Shown here: positions 8,982-19,469 of the stretch, in pieces
Position numbering within the stretch: the stretch's first letter is position 1
Layout: each line of letters starts with the position of its first letter
Source: Paralithodes platypus
Lineage: Eukaryota; Arthropoda; Malacostraca; Decapoda; Lithodidae
Direction of reading: 5' to 3'
Assembly: GCA_032716605.1 (NCBI GenBank)
Contig: CM064517.1
Coordinates: 19,102,100-19,166,099 of the forward strand
DNA: 64,000 bases
Notes under the pieces: model-generated
Told to the model about the DNA's origin: nothing
The model's input: only the letters and a program-made list of their open reading frames with translations
The model's database searches: none
Position numbers and translations under genes: made by a program

Positions 8982-10543
8982 ACATAAGAACATAAGAACA
9001 TAAGAAAATGGGAGTCTGCAGAAAGCCGATTGGCCTAAGCAAGGCAGATCCCTGTCCCACACAACCCCAATTACAAAGCCCAATTATAGGCTCAACACTC
9101 TAATACCCTGAGGATCATCTTACCAAAACGGTTAGAGATTAACGCAGGATTACGGGGGTCTGCAGAGCGCTGATTGGCCCAACCCTGCTGATCCCCCTTC
9201 ACACCCAACCCTTCTCGTCCATATGCTTATCCAATTTTATCTTAAAGATCCCTATCGTTTTTAATCCCACTATAGCACTTGGTAGTCCATTCCACCCATC
9301 TACAACTCTGTTACCAAACCAATATTTGCCTATATCTTTTCTGAAACGAAATTTATCTAATTTGAAACCATTGGTACGAGTTCTTTCGCTATCACTGAGC
9401 TTTAGTACATTTGTCATGTCCCCTTTGTTAATCCCACTAACCCACTTGAACACCTCTATCATATCCCCTCTAACTCTGCGTCTCTCTAACGAATGTAAGC
9501 CTAATTTCTTAAACCTTTCTTTATACGGAAGATTTCTAATATTATGGATCATTTTTGTCATTCTACGTTGTACTCTCTCCAATGAATCTATGTCCATTCT
9601 GTAATAAGGACACCAAAATTGAACAGCATAATCCATATGGGGTCTCACTAATGACAAGTAAAGTTTTAAGATAACATCAGCAGTTCTGTTACTCACACTC
9701 CTTGAGATGAACCCGAGAATCCTGTTTGCCTTGTTTCGAACGCTTATACACTGTTGTCTAGGCTTCAAATCATTGCTAACAAACACACCTAGATCTTTCT
9801 CACAATTCGAGTTTTCTAATTCCACATTAGCTAGTTTATATTTAACATTTGTATGCATCTTCCCTATCTTTAATACCTTGCATTTGTCAATGTTAAACTT
9901 CATCTGCCAATTTACTGACCATTCGTATAAGGTATCTAGATCCCTTTGGAGGCACTCTATATCTCTATCTGAACCAATTGTTCTCCCCATTTTGGTATCG
10001 TCTGCAAATTTACTTATCCTACTAGTTATACCTAAATCAAGGTCATTTATGTATATAACAAACAACAGAGGACCTAATACAGATCCCTGGGGGACACCAC
10101 TTTTGACTGCTCCCCATTCTGACTTCGTACCATTTATGCTGACTCTCTGCTTCCTACCAATTAGCCATGACCTAATCAATCCCAACAACGCCCCATCTAT
10201 TCCATGCGCCTCAACCTTTCTCATCAATCTCTCATGGGGGACTCTGTCGAAAGCTTTACTGAAATCTAAATATATTATATCATATGACTTGTCATTATCT
10301 ACTGCTTCATATACCTCTGAGAAAAAACTAAGCAAATTAGTAAGGCAAGAACGTCCCTGAGTGAATCCATGCTGAGAAGAATTTATTAAATTAAATGTAT
10401 CTAAGTGGTTTCTAATTTTACTAGCAATAATTGACTCTAGTAGCTTTCCTATGATTGATGTAAGACTAATGGGACGGTAATTGGATGCTATTGATTTGTC
10501 ACCTCTTTTGAAGATCGGAACTACGTTTGCAAGCTTCCAAGCT
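8982..10543 (-). mobile_element. CR1-type LINE, 5'-truncated, with (ATAAGAAC)n terminus
   Basis: The minus-strand element ends in an 8-bp unit repeat (ACATAAGA, 8982-9007), as CR1-group LINEs do instead of poly(A). A second copy with the same tail and 3' UTR lies at 47285-48990. The 5' boundary is where homology to that copy ends (about 10543, within CTTCCAAGCT). The RT frame is open throughout what remains. Confidence 0.85.
9199..10543 (-). CDS. CR1-type reverse transcriptase, N-terminally truncated
   Basis: The open frame starts upstream of its first possible initiator. In-frame residues VVPIFKRGDKS, NYRPISLTS and QHGFTQGRSC are readable between 10543 and 10340. Then come DIIYLDFSKAFDRVPHE (first catalytic Asp), SGVPQGSVLGPLLFVIYIND, SKFADDTKMG (catalytic Asp pair near 10000), LGVFVSNDL, and the C-terminal LVRPHMDYAVQFW, ERVQRRMTKM and NRVVDGWNGLP blocks. 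The RT core from finger to thumb is uninterrupted; the endonuclease and ORF1 are missing. No frameshift is visible, so the copy is fairly young despite truncation. Confidence 0.9.
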
Positions 10544-10804
10544 AACTAGGTGTTTAACTAGGTGTTCATGCGGACACCTGTTGAGTTTGGTTTTTTCCCG
10601 GTTTTTGCAAAGCCATTGAAAAACTAGGCTGTTTTGTTTGATTGATCTTTCCACTCCGGCGATCTTTTGCAAAAAAGTGGGGATAGGAACAATTGGGGTT
10701 AACATTAAATTAATTTCACACTCGGCGGCTGAACCTTGGGAGGGTGGGATTAACGGATTTACAATTCAGTATGGCTGGCCAGATAATTGAGGGATACAAT
10801 TTTT

Positions 10805-11846
10805 TTTTCTTTTTTTCTATGTGATTGAGGGAGGCAAAGGGCATTACTGCCTATAGCGAGTGCCTCCCCCATAGTTGAAAGAGTGACAGGGCCAAAATAA
10901 AGGGACGTTCGAGCCAAAATGCCTGGACACACGGAATTTGAAGCAATTTAAGTCATAGGCAGAGGGAAAGACTGATTCTGGGAGAGAGTTCCAGAGCTCA
11001 GCTGTTGAGTAGAAGAAAGTTTGAGAGTAACGTTTCACTCTTGGGTTGGAGAGTTGCACAGAGTAGGGGTGGGATTGAGTTGCAAGACGGGTACCACGTG
11101 CCCTACGTAAAGGAGGTGGTATGCACTGGGATAGCTCTGAGGAACACTGATTATTATAGTAGCGATAGAATAGCGAGAGAGATGCAACATTGCGGCGGAG
11201 AGAGAGAGACTGCAGAGAGTTGGTGAGTGGACGGGAGTTAATGATACGAAAGGCCTTCCTTTCAACTTTGTCTAGGTGAGCGGTGTGAGAGGAACCTCCC
11301 CACACATGTGAACAATACTCAATACAAGGGCGCACCACGCCCCTGTACAGAGCAAGAAGCTGTGCAGGGGAAAAGAACCCCCTAAGGCGGTTGAGCACAC
11401 CGAGCTTCTGGGAGGCTGCCTTAGCAAGACTGGTAATATGGTCCTTCCAAATGAGAGCAGAAGAAAAAGAGACACCAAGAATATTGAGAGAAGATGAAGG
11501 GTTGATTTTTGTATTGTTGAAGAATAAGGGATAGTCCGCTGGGAGATCCTGACGGGTAGATAGATGGAGAAATTGGGTTTTGGAAGCATTAAAGTTAACA
11601 AGGTTTTCTCTGCCCCAATTGGAAATACTGTAGTATTTAGATCAGAATTTAAGAGTTCTATGGCTTCATTACGTTTGTCGTTGAGGAATTGCTGGCTGGA
11701 GCGTTCTGAAAAACTAATGGAGTAGTGTAAGGTTGAGTCGTCTGCGTATGAATGGATGGGAATTAAGGTACAGTTAAGGAGATCATTTATAAAAATTAGA
11801 AAGAGAATAAGAGATAGGACAGAGCCCTGAGGAACAAAATCAATGT
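10805..11846 (-). pseudogene. Jockey-type LINE 3' fragment
   Basis: Read on the minus strand from about 11846: QGSVLSLILFLIFIND, SYADDSTLHYS, SFNASKTQ-like and LNILGVSF blocks, then the open 184-residue stretch 11398-10844 with RLRGFFSPAQLLALYRGVVRPCIEYC in pieces, LRRNVASLSLFYRYY and AELWNSLPESVFP. A second shorter copy is at 19055-19385, and a longer relative is on the plus strand at 35.6-37.9 kb. The 5' side is cut where DIRS sequence begins. The upstream part contains a frameshift near 11630. Confidence 0.8.
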
Positions 11847-12161
11847 TCCCAAGTCACGCCTGACCCCGTCGCGTGTCGTGACGTGGGTAGGTCTCGAATG
11901 GGATTTGGCCAGCGCTACAGTGACCCAGAGTCAGCCCAATGCGGTGAAACTTCGAAGGAAGGTTTTCGCCGTGTTGCACTCGGTCTCCCTCACGAGGAGG
12001 ATCTGGGACTCGTTAGTGGGTTCGCTGAAATGGGCCGCTCTGACCATTCCCTTAGGGAGGCTCAGGCTACGCCGCCTAATACTCATGGGCAACAAGGTTG
12101 ACCCCTATGGATCGGCTCATGCCGATCCCGCGTACCATTCACAGACACTTAGGACCCTGGG

Positions 12162-13037
12162 TTGCTCGGGGCACGCTCTCTGCGGCTGTGCCCTGGACCG
12201 CCCCCCCCCCCGCCGACGATCTGGGTAGACACAGATGCGTCGAGCGAGGTAGGGTGGGGTTACCAATCAAACCTGGGACATCAACATCACGGCAGATGGG
12301 TGGGACACACACACCTACACATAAATGCCCTAGAACTGTTGGTTCCTTTGTTCTTCCTGAGGGACCACGCGCTGGCCCTTCGGGGAAAGTCGGTGGCCTT
12401 CAGGATGGACAATCAGACAGCTGTCCACTGTACCCAAAAGCAGGGGTCCTCCAGGTCATTGACTCTGTTGGGGATCTCAGAGAAGTTGTTCTTCCTCGCG
12501 AACCGACACAATATCTCCCTGCACGCCTCCTACCTGCCCGGGACTGCCAACCTGTGGGCGGACGCCCTGTCGAGAGGCCAGGGCGTTCTTGTAGAATGGG
12601 CAATGAAACAGACTGTGTTCGACGACCTCGCAGCTTCCTGGGGTGTTCTGGAGGTCGACTTGTTCGCATCGAAGGAGACGCACAAGTTGCCTCAGTACCT
12701 ATCCCTCCGGACTCGCACTCCGGAGGGGGGTCCGGACGCTTTCATGGAAGACTGGAACAGGTGGCAGTCAATATACATATTTCCGCCACCAGACGCACTG
12801 TTGATGTACAAAGTCCTCGCGAGGCTGTGGCTGTACCACAGCAGAGTCTGGCTAATAGCGCCTCTGTGGCCGGCACAGGCTTGGTACGCCCAGTTGAAGC
12901 GGTGGTGCCAGAGTCCGGTCCCTCTACCTGTCTCAAACTTCCACTTGGGCCAGGTTGGAGACCTGCGGACCTCGTTGGCCTTCGCATCGTGGATGTTCGT
13001 GAGGCACGGTGGCTCCCAGTCCACGGACGGGACCTGA
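12162..13037 (+). pseudogene. DIRS RNase H and downstream domain
   Basis: This 291-residue frame carries the acidic RNase H residues in order: D23 and D25 in WVDTDASSEVGWG, E58 in INALELLVPL, D83 in FRMDNQTAV, and D134 in LWADALSRG. All are intact. Then follow the conserved DIRS block with DLFAS and LPQYLSLR and a Trp-rich IAPLWPAQAWYAQL segment. The domain would degrade RNA in RNA:DNA hybrids during reverse transcription. Genuine homology starts near residue 18; the preceding proline run is translation of a homopolymer where the frame shifts. Its 3' end overlaps the recombinase frame, as usual in DIRS elements. Confidence 0.88.
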
Positions 13038-13960
13038 CTGACTTCCTGAAGCGTTCATGGACGACTTCGACTTGGGGGACTTACGAGTCCCACTGGAGGT
13101 CTTTTACTAGGTGGATACAGGACACTCGCCAGACAGTTAGCTCTCCTTCCCTCATACTACACTACTTGTTTCACCTCTTCCGTACACGTCTCTTTCAAGT
13201 CAACACTATACGTAACCACTTGTCTGCCATCCGGGAGGTCTTTGAGTCCGTCACTGGGCTGGTCGTTCCACCAAAGGAACTGGATTCCTTCATGAAGGCT
13301 GCCTTCAGGGAATGACCGCCTCCACGCCAGATCCCTCCACAGTGGGATCTGGGGCGGGCTCTGGACCTTCTGGCTTCACACACGTGTACACGGAACACTA
13401 CACCGGTTCAGTTGCTCGAGCGTACACTCTTCCTTGTCGCTCTGGCCACTGGGGATAGGGTGTCTGAACTAGCAGCCATGTCACGGTCCCAGGAATGCAT
13501 GCGATTCTCCCCGTCCTTGAATGTCGTCACGTTAGCCCCATCCCCTCATTTTGTTGCCAAGAATGAGAGAGAGACCCACGTTTTCAAGCCTTTCAACATC
13601 CAGGCTTTAAAGCGTGGGCATACTCAAAATGTGTTGTGCCCGGTGAAAGCCTTGCACTCCTATGTTGAGTCTGTGGCGCCGACTTCGGGTACTGCTGTGT
13701 GGGTGTCTCCTCGGACGGGTGGGAGGCTCTCGAAGGTGCAGATAGGACGCCACATTTGTCGGGTCATTCGTGCCAGTAACCCTGATTGTAGGGGTTCTGC
13801 GCACGATGTGCGATCCTTTGCTGCCTCCTTACGGTTCCTGCAAAGTCGATCCTAACCTGACATCGCCTCAGCGGGTTTGTGGTCTTCTATCAATACCTTC
13901 GTCTCCTCCTACCTCTCCATGTCCATTGTTCGACCCCCTCGGCCGGTGATAGCTCTCGGG
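12990..13960 (+). pseudogene. DIRS tyrosine recombinase with two in-frame stops
   Basis: One frame runs from about 13030 (SWTTSTWGTYESHWRSF, the N-terminal core-binding region) to about 13960. It is broken only by TGA at 13313-13315 and TAA at 13853-13855. Box I arginine lies in LATGDRVSEL (codon 13457-13459). The HxxR motif is AHDVRSFAASL (His 13802-13804, Arg 13811-13813). Past the second stop the frame continues to a Trp-Ser-Ser block and FVSSYLS, where the Tyr codon at 13910-13912 is the probable nucleophile. The enzyme would integrate a circular DNA intermediate without making a target duplication. As it stands the catalytic Tyr is cut off. Confidence 0.82.
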
Positions 13961-14215
13961 AGTCGTGTTTCCTAGAGCTCTGGCGAAGATACCTGGTCTT
14001 CCCCCCTTGTCACTCTTTCTTTTACTTTGTTTTATTTGAACAAGGGGGGGGGGGGGGTATGGGTTTGCAACACTTGATTGCAAGTTTGGGATTATGTATT
14101 ATGTATACAGTACATAAGTGTTTTTACCAAATTGAAAATTGTGTTTTGTTATTGTGTTCAATGTTTTTGTTGGTTTTGGAAGAAAAGGGATTTTGGGTAC
14201 AGTACTTTTTTGGTT
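13961..14215. other. DIRS 3' flank and unassigned sequence
   Basis: Contains a C-rich and a G-rich run (G tract at about 14045-14057). No terminal repeat could be assigned by eye. Confidence 0.4.
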
Positions 14216-14703
14216 TTAACCCTCCAGCACCGGCTATGTATTATATATATATTCCTCGAAACCCGGGTGTTTTGGCCGAAAAACGTCTAGGCTAGGCTAC
14301 CGTATATTCGTTAATCAGACTGCTTCCCGCATTCCCGCGCATCCCCAAGCGTAGCTGTGTTATTTACCTGTAGAATGGCATTAAGTAGAGCTCTCTAAGT
14401 CAACTGGTTGAGCTGTGATGATGATTTCATTGGAGATAACTTTATGGCCAAAACAGCCACTTTACACCACTTTTCGATACTTAACAACAACATACAGGCA
14501 CACACGAACAAGCGACGCTCTCCTTCTTGTGGCCGGAGATGCGGGGCGTCGGTCCAGCCGGCTGTTGTTTACATGCGTCGGACCGACGCCTCGCACACGA
14601 AGCTCACAGGCTTTCAACCACTGGGCGTTCAAGAGGCCTTCCGGGTACCTGTTATATGCTTTTTTATGGGCGTTCAAGAGCCCTTCCGTGGTGAGAGGGT
14701 TAA
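14216..14703 (+). mobile_element. TTAA MITE family P, copy 1 (488 bp)
   Basis: TTAA at both ends (14216-14219 and 14700-14703). Termini are CCCTCCAGC... and ...GTGAGAGGG, giving short inverted ends CCCTC. TTAA duplication with CCC termini is the piggyBac-type signature. It is almost identical to copies at 15145 and 39958, all exactly 488 bp. An open frame inside is repeated in the other copies but has no recognisable domain. Confidence 0.9.
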
Positions 14704-15144
14704 GACAAGTCTATGTTTTGCATTACTATGAATGACGGGCACGTGTTAAAACTGTTCTTTTTAGCTACTCCTCAGTTTTTCACTCTTTTATTAAACTCTC
14801 TTGTTTAAATTGTGTTTCTTTGTCATTCATAATTTTGTTTTATGCATTGTTTTTTTGGGTATGTTGGGCTTGGATGTCCTCCTCCTATTTGTTACGCAGC
14901 CTTGACGTTGGATTTGCCAAGACTACTAACAAATTGGGAGGTTTGACGTACCTCCCAACCTACCAAATAGGAAAACCTACTATTTGATAGTAGTCTTGGA
15001 AAATCCAACGTACATAATACCCTCTCTCACACCGGACCCCTGCCCATCCGCGTTCTTCTGCTGACGTGAGATGTGATAACAAGAGAGGGTCGCTCATGCG
15101 CCCGTTCGACAAGGATCTGCACATGACGGAACACGGGATGGGCC
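14704..15144. other. Spacer between P copies, containing a foldback MITE
   Basis: Holds MITE M1 (14901-15012); the rest is unassigned. Confidence 0.5.
14901..15012. mobile_element. Small foldback MITE M, copy 1
   Basis: About 24-bp inverted arms (ACGTTGGATTTGCCAAGAC at 14905 and its near-complement ending near 15011) enclose a second hairpin (TGGGAGG...CCTCCCA). A partial inverted copy is at 15835-15910. Confidence 0.7.
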
Positions 15145-15632
15145 TTAACCCTCCAGCCCCGGCTATGTATTATATATATATTCCTCGAAACCCGGGTGTT
15201 TTGGCCGAAAAACGTCTAGGCTAGGCTACCGTATATTCGTTAATCAGACTGCTTCCCGCATTCCCGCGCATCCCCAAGCGTAGCTGTGTTATTTACCTGT
15301 AGAATGGCATTAAGTAGAGCTCTCTAAGTCAACTGGTTGAGCTGTGATGATGATTTCATTGGAGATAACTTTATGGCCAAAACAGCCACTTTACACCACT
15401 TTTCGATACTTAACAACAACATACAGGCACACACGAACAAGCGACGCTCTCCTTCTTGTGGCCAGAGATGCGGGGCGTCGGTCCAGCCGGCTGTTGTTTA
15501 CATGCGTCGGACCGACGCCTCGCACACGAAGCTCACAGGCTTTCAACCACTGGGCGTTCAAGAGGCCTTCCGGGAACCTGTTATATGCTTTTTTATGGGC
15601 GTTCAAGAGGCCTTCCGTGGTGAGAGGGTTAA
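15145..15632 (+). mobile_element. TTAA MITE family P, copy 2 (488 bp)
   Basis: TTAA at 15145-15148 and 15629-15632. Differs from copy 1 at only a handful of positions and has the same length and orientation, so the two look like independent recent insertions 0.9 kb apart. Confidence 0.9.
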
Positions 15633-15834
15633 GCGGTAACTAAGGTAAACCCCTTTTTCTTCTCTTCTATGCTTTTTTCACCTTCGGTGGTAGTTTTGGT
15701 TAATGTACAACGTCTCCTAGAGCAAGATAAGGAGTATACTCTAGACGTTTTCTTTTTTAACCGCGGTTGGAATGACGACATAGCAGTCAAAATAGACAAG
15801 TCGTCATTGCAATTAGGTTAATAGCCTTGACGTT

Positions 15835-15910
15835 GGATTTTCCAAGACTACTACCAAATAGTAGGTTTTCCTATTTGGTAGGTTGGGAGGTACGTCAAAC
15901 CTCCCAATTT
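15835..15910. mobile_element. Foldback MITE M, copy 2, abutting a splice donor
   Basis: Matches the reverse complement of most of M1. Homology ends at about 15910, two bases from the exon end at 15913. The intron sequence from about +3 is therefore MITE-derived. Confidence 0.65.
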
Positions 15911-15912
15911 AC

Positions 15913-16011
15913 CTTTGCCGTAGTAGCCTGCCATGATGTGAAAGCCGAGTGAGCAGCATCAATGGCCGCCTGTGTGTCTACTTCATCCATGTCAGGTACA
16001 CTGGCTATCAC
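15913..16011 (-). CDS. ALDH5A1: Succinate-semialdehyde dehydrogenase, internal exon (33 codons)
   Basis: Minus-strand exon with acceptor ...ATACAG before 16011 and donor GTAAAT after 15913, 99 nt, phase 0 at both ends. It encodes a segment beginning VIASVPDM and containing TQAAIDAAHSAF and ending SWQATTAK. This matches the N-terminal cofactor-domain region of ALDH5-family enzymes, where the E. coli GabD and fly Ssadh proteins have similar VP.M...AAIDAA...W..LTAK blocks. The enzyme oxidises succinate semialdehyde to succinate with NAD(P)+ in the GABA shunt (mitochondrial in animals). It joins the exon at 22976-22845 without missing residues. Catalytic Cys and Glu exons were not found and probably lie beyond the lower edge of the window. 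Another ALDH of the same group is the main alternative. Confidence 0.85.
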
Positions 16012-16104
16012 CTGTATTCAGAAGAGAAGAAATAATTAAATAAAGTAATATATAATTTGTTTTATTTATTAAAGGAATTCATTAGGTATTTGTCAATTCG
16101 AATA

Positions 16105-17254
16105 CAGTGGAGCCCCCATCCTAGCTGCTAATCGGTTCCGCAGAAATAGAGCTAGGATTGAAACATCCAAGATCGGGGCACTGTTCTTATGGGGAAAATT
16201 CAATCGGTTCCGTGCTCATGCCAAAATTTGCGTCTTTTTCTATTTTTTGCCTATGAAAACATGTTTTATTGTACACAAATTAAATTTTATGCATTATACT
16301 GTATCATATAATACATCATAGAATAAGTTTTTAATAACTAGAAAAAAAAGGCCCAATATCTAAACAATTACCGCACTTTTTCCCAGTGTTAGGCTATGAA
16401 AACATGTTTTTTGTCTAGGCTACATCAAGTAGCCTAGGCCTAAATCTTATGCATTGTAAATAATAATGTAGACATGGCTAAATGACAGTCCTAACCATAA
16501 ATACTGTAGATTGGGGCATTGTTTCTATCATGCGATTTTTTTTAGGCCTAGCCTAGGCCTAGGTTCTAAATTCGTCCAGCCACCCCTCAAGTACCCATTT
16601 CGCCCCAAATACATCCAATAAATACATATTATGAGGAAAAGACGTATAAATACGTATTATGAGAAGATTACTTGCCACACAGATTTTATTATAAATCATT
16701 GTCATACTTAGCCTAGCCTAGGCTAACATCGTCTAGGCTAGGCAATTCAATCGCTTTCGTCCGACATGGACTGGTCTTTGCTGTGTTTTGAGCATGAAAT
16801 TCCTTCATTGCTACCACCAGGCCAACCATCCCTATCACTAGATGTACTAGCGGTTATAATAAACGCGAGAGATAAGGGGTTCAGGCACAAAACGGTTGTT
16901 TTGTCAACACAGATACTAGCTAAACTGCAAGCGTCTGCTTAGTGATGACGTCATACAAAGATGGCGGCATCTTGCGCATTTGACGATCGGATCTCGGATT
17001 CACTCGGATTTCGTCTCTAAACGGCAAGCTACTGGCAGATTCTTTCGTTATGTTAAAACAAAATTATTGTTTTTGTTTGTTTTCTAGTTTTATGTTGAGT
17101 TTTTTGTTATTTTTGCTATTTTTTCGGGTTTCAGCTGGGATTTTGATGCGAGGAATGAGGCTTTTGGCGCGAGAATTGAAATGGGGAATATTTGGTGTGT
17201 AGTGCGAGAATTGAATCAACGAAGACCGGTGTAGCGAGGATGGGGGCTCCACTG
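16105..17254. mobile_element. pogo/Tigger-like non-autonomous element
   Basis: Inverted ends CAGTGGAGCCCCCATCCT (16105) and its complement (ending 17254) with TA on each side. No transposase. The interior is related to the element at 1383-2303, and the end CAGTGGAGCCCCCA is shared with the coding pogo element at 18211, which could have mobilised it. Confidence 0.88.
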
Positions 17255-18017
17255 TACAGTACAATCCTAGCCAAAGTGGACAAGTTTTTGAGACAAACAC
17301 TGAAGGTTACATTAGAAACTCCTATATAAATAGTGTACAGGCAAAGAAAGCTATAACTATTGCTGTGCAACTATTCAGGAGGTAAACATAAAGAGAAGGA
17401 CATACTGTAGACCACGACAGGAATACTGTACAGTAGTTCAAATGCTTATTCACTTAATCACTATATACACTGGAGTGGAGACTGGCTCAAATAGTCCTAA
17501 TATAACTTCTGAAGTTATACAGATAGCAATATGTATCTCGACTCCTTAAAACGGTATTGCCTATTCTAATTCCTGAAAAGAGGTACAATATACACACTCT
17601 GTTGGCGAGGTAAGAAGAGGCGGGCAGAAAAGGGGGAGGGGAGGGGGGATTCTCGGGTATTAAGCTAGAGTCAATCAGCGGTCTCGCCAAAAAGGAGTTT
17701 TAATAACCAAGGGGTAGCGAGGCTTCTAAATATAGATGCGAGCGGTTTAAGATGCTTGGGAGGCAAGTTGAATATTTTGTTCCTACAAAACAAGTTCAAA
17801 ATATGAAGTTCCCTAATACCTGGACCAATCAGGTACACATGAAAATGGGACAAAACATATAATACACCTCAACACATATAAATACAGTACTCCAATGAAT
17901 ATATAGGCCTATATATTCAAGCTCTATGAACAGGGTTATACTTCACTCACACGATCACAATACACCTGGTCAGCGGCGTTCACTGTGACGTCTCTTCACT
18001 AGTGTCACTGGCCTTAC

Positions 18018-18143
18018 TTGATTGATATAACCTTTTGAAATCAATTGAGCTCCCACGATCATGATTACAACTCCATATATTACACTAAATAAGGGATGGC
18101 TCTTCTTTCCGACATAGTCGGAGAGAAATACAGTTACAGTTAC
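18018..18143 (-). other. Possible exon encoding a hydrophobic segment
   Basis: Minus-strand segment with AG before 18143 and GTAAGG after 18018, 126 nt, phase 0 at both ends. It encodes a charged stretch (SDYVGKKSHP) followed by about 20 hydrophobic residues (LFSVIYGVVIMIVGAQLI), which could span a membrane. The polypyrimidine tract is weak and no homolog is recognised. It lies inside the SSADH intron on the same strand but cannot belong to the canonical SSADH message. It may be chance. Confidence 0.2.
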
Positions 18144-18366
18144 CTGTACGTTGAAATACAGTATACCAAGGGAGACCATTCGTTTACATCAACAGGAACA
18201 CAGTACTGTACAGTGGAGCCCCCACTTTGGCGACTAGGTCCTAAATTTCCACTGAACCCACTTTGGCTACAATGTACTCACTTTGGCGATTGACTGCCTG
18301 GCAAAACAAACCATGCGCATCTCGATATTTACCCGTCGGCCATCTTGTGCAGGATACCATTGTCTT

Positions 18367-18495
18367 TGAGCGCAATGGATAAATGCACTGAATTTCGGTG
18401 TGAGCATCCTAGGTTCGAATTCCTGGACTGCCACATGTATTTGTTGATTTCATTAATTGAGTTTAGGAGTAAAGTCGGTTGGTGGAGGTAACATT
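18367..18495 (+). mobile_element. tRNA-derived SINE (tRNA-Arg-like head)
   Basis: Box A-like TGAGCGCAATGGA (18367) and box B GGTTCGAATTCC (18412-18423) are spaced as in a tRNA, and the middle reads AATTTCGGTGTGAG, reminiscent of an Arg anticodon loop. The tail (ATTTCATTAATTGAGTTTAG, TTGGTGGAGGTAACATTATA) matches the two minus-strand copies in the duplicated block at 30301-30932, which confirms a dispersed family. Confidence 0.6.
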
Positions 18496-18580
18496 ATAAT
18501 TATACACCTGCTCTTTTGTGGCCTTGGCTCCCATTTTTCGTCTGTGTGCGGCAGTTTGGCGACGTTCAGCCAATACCTGA

Positions 18581-18883
18581 GACGATGCAAGCTTCGAAAG
18601 CGGTGGTGTTGGTGGTGGTGGCGGACCGCCACGAAAACCAAGCGGAGTCAAGAAGAGAGATTATAGGAAAGGCGTCACTAAGAAGAAATGTACAGCTGAA
18701 GACAAGAAGAAAATAATTGACTTAATAGATCAGGGGTATAAAATATGTGACATTGTGCACCAGTTGAATGTGCCAGAATCAACAGTGAGGAATCTTCGCA
18801 AGAATAAAGAGACAATTAAAGAAAATTTGAAGGTAGATAAGAGGTATTTTGGGCAGGCATGGGGTAATCGTAATCTGTAATCG
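18581..18883 (+). pseudogene. Tigger-like transposase N-terminus (HTH domain)
   Basis: The frame reads a basic segment (KKRDYRKGVTKKKCTAEDKK), then KIIDLIDQGYKICDIVHQLN and VPESTVRNLRKNKETIKEN. This is the psq/CENP-B-type helix-turn-helix of pogo/Tigger transposases, which binds the terminal repeats. Genuine sequence stops at 18853, where a hAT element interrupts the codon series; the remaining residues to 18883 are read from the hAT end. After the hAT (21550) the frame continues for about 40 residues. No clear initiator Met is seen; a Gly-rich stretch precedes the domain. Confidence 0.78.
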
Positions 18884-19054
18884 TAATCGATTACAGTTTT
18901 CTAAGTAATCGTAATCGATTACTTTCTTATATTTGGGGATGTAATCATAATCGTAATCGATTATTCTCAAAAAGTAATCATAATCATGATTACTTGTACG
19001 ATTACACCAGTAGCCTACACAGTACCGGTACTTAGTATGTATTAAGAAGGGTAG

Positions 19055-19385
19055 AGATGATTTATTTCTATGCGAGTGAGGGAGACAAAAGGCAGAACTG
19101 CCTGTAGCGAGTGCCTCCCCCAGAGTTGAAAGAGTGACAGGGCCAAACTCAAGGGACGTTCGAACCAAAATGCCTGGACACACAAAGTTTGAAGTAATTT
19201 AAGTTATAGGAAGAGGGAAAGACTGATTCTGGGAGAGAGTTCCAGAGCTCATCTGTTGAATAGAAGAAAGACAGAATAACATTTCACTCTTGGTTTGGAG
19301 AGTAGGGGTGGGATTGTGTTGCAAGACTGGTGCTACGTGCTCTACGAAGAGGGGGTGGTACACTGAGAGAGCTCTGAGAAATAAT
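19055..19385 (-). pseudogene. Jockey-type LINE 3' fragment, second copy
   Basis: Same 3' region as 10805-11160 (GAGTGCCTCCCCCAGAGTTG, GGGAGAGAGTTCCAGAGCTC). Frameshifted; lies inside the hAT. Confidence 0.8.
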
Positions 19386-19469
19386 AGATTGATAATAGAT
19401 TGGCTGGTGAGTGATGAGACTATAAAATGTGTGCTTAGTTGTGTCAATGGTACCACTAGACTGGAGGAG

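Larger units (their letters stand above)
11847..13990 (+). mobile_element. DIRS-type tyrosine-recombinase retrotransposon, 5' RT lost
   Basis: Order of coding regions: the segment following RT (VGLEWDLASATV, PLGRLRLRRL, 11878-12090), RNase H (12216-12580), a DIRS-specific region (DLFASKETHKLPQYLS), then a tyrosine recombinase in another frame (13030-13930). This is the DIRS/PAT layout. The RT catalytic core is absent because the copy is cut at about 11847 against a jockey fragment. Frame changes occur near 12095 and in the C run at about 12200, and two in-frame stops interrupt the recombinase. Terminal repeats were not identified. Confidence 0.85.

Noticed and set aside
8970..10560. Target duplication TTTAAC around the CR1 copy
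   Set aside because: Six bases, not placed exactly at both termini; CR1-group elements often lack duplications, so likely chance.
14408..14735. Conserved 100-residue ORF in the P elements
   Set aside because: Repetition only reflects element copies; two overlapping frames are both open and neither resembles a known protein.
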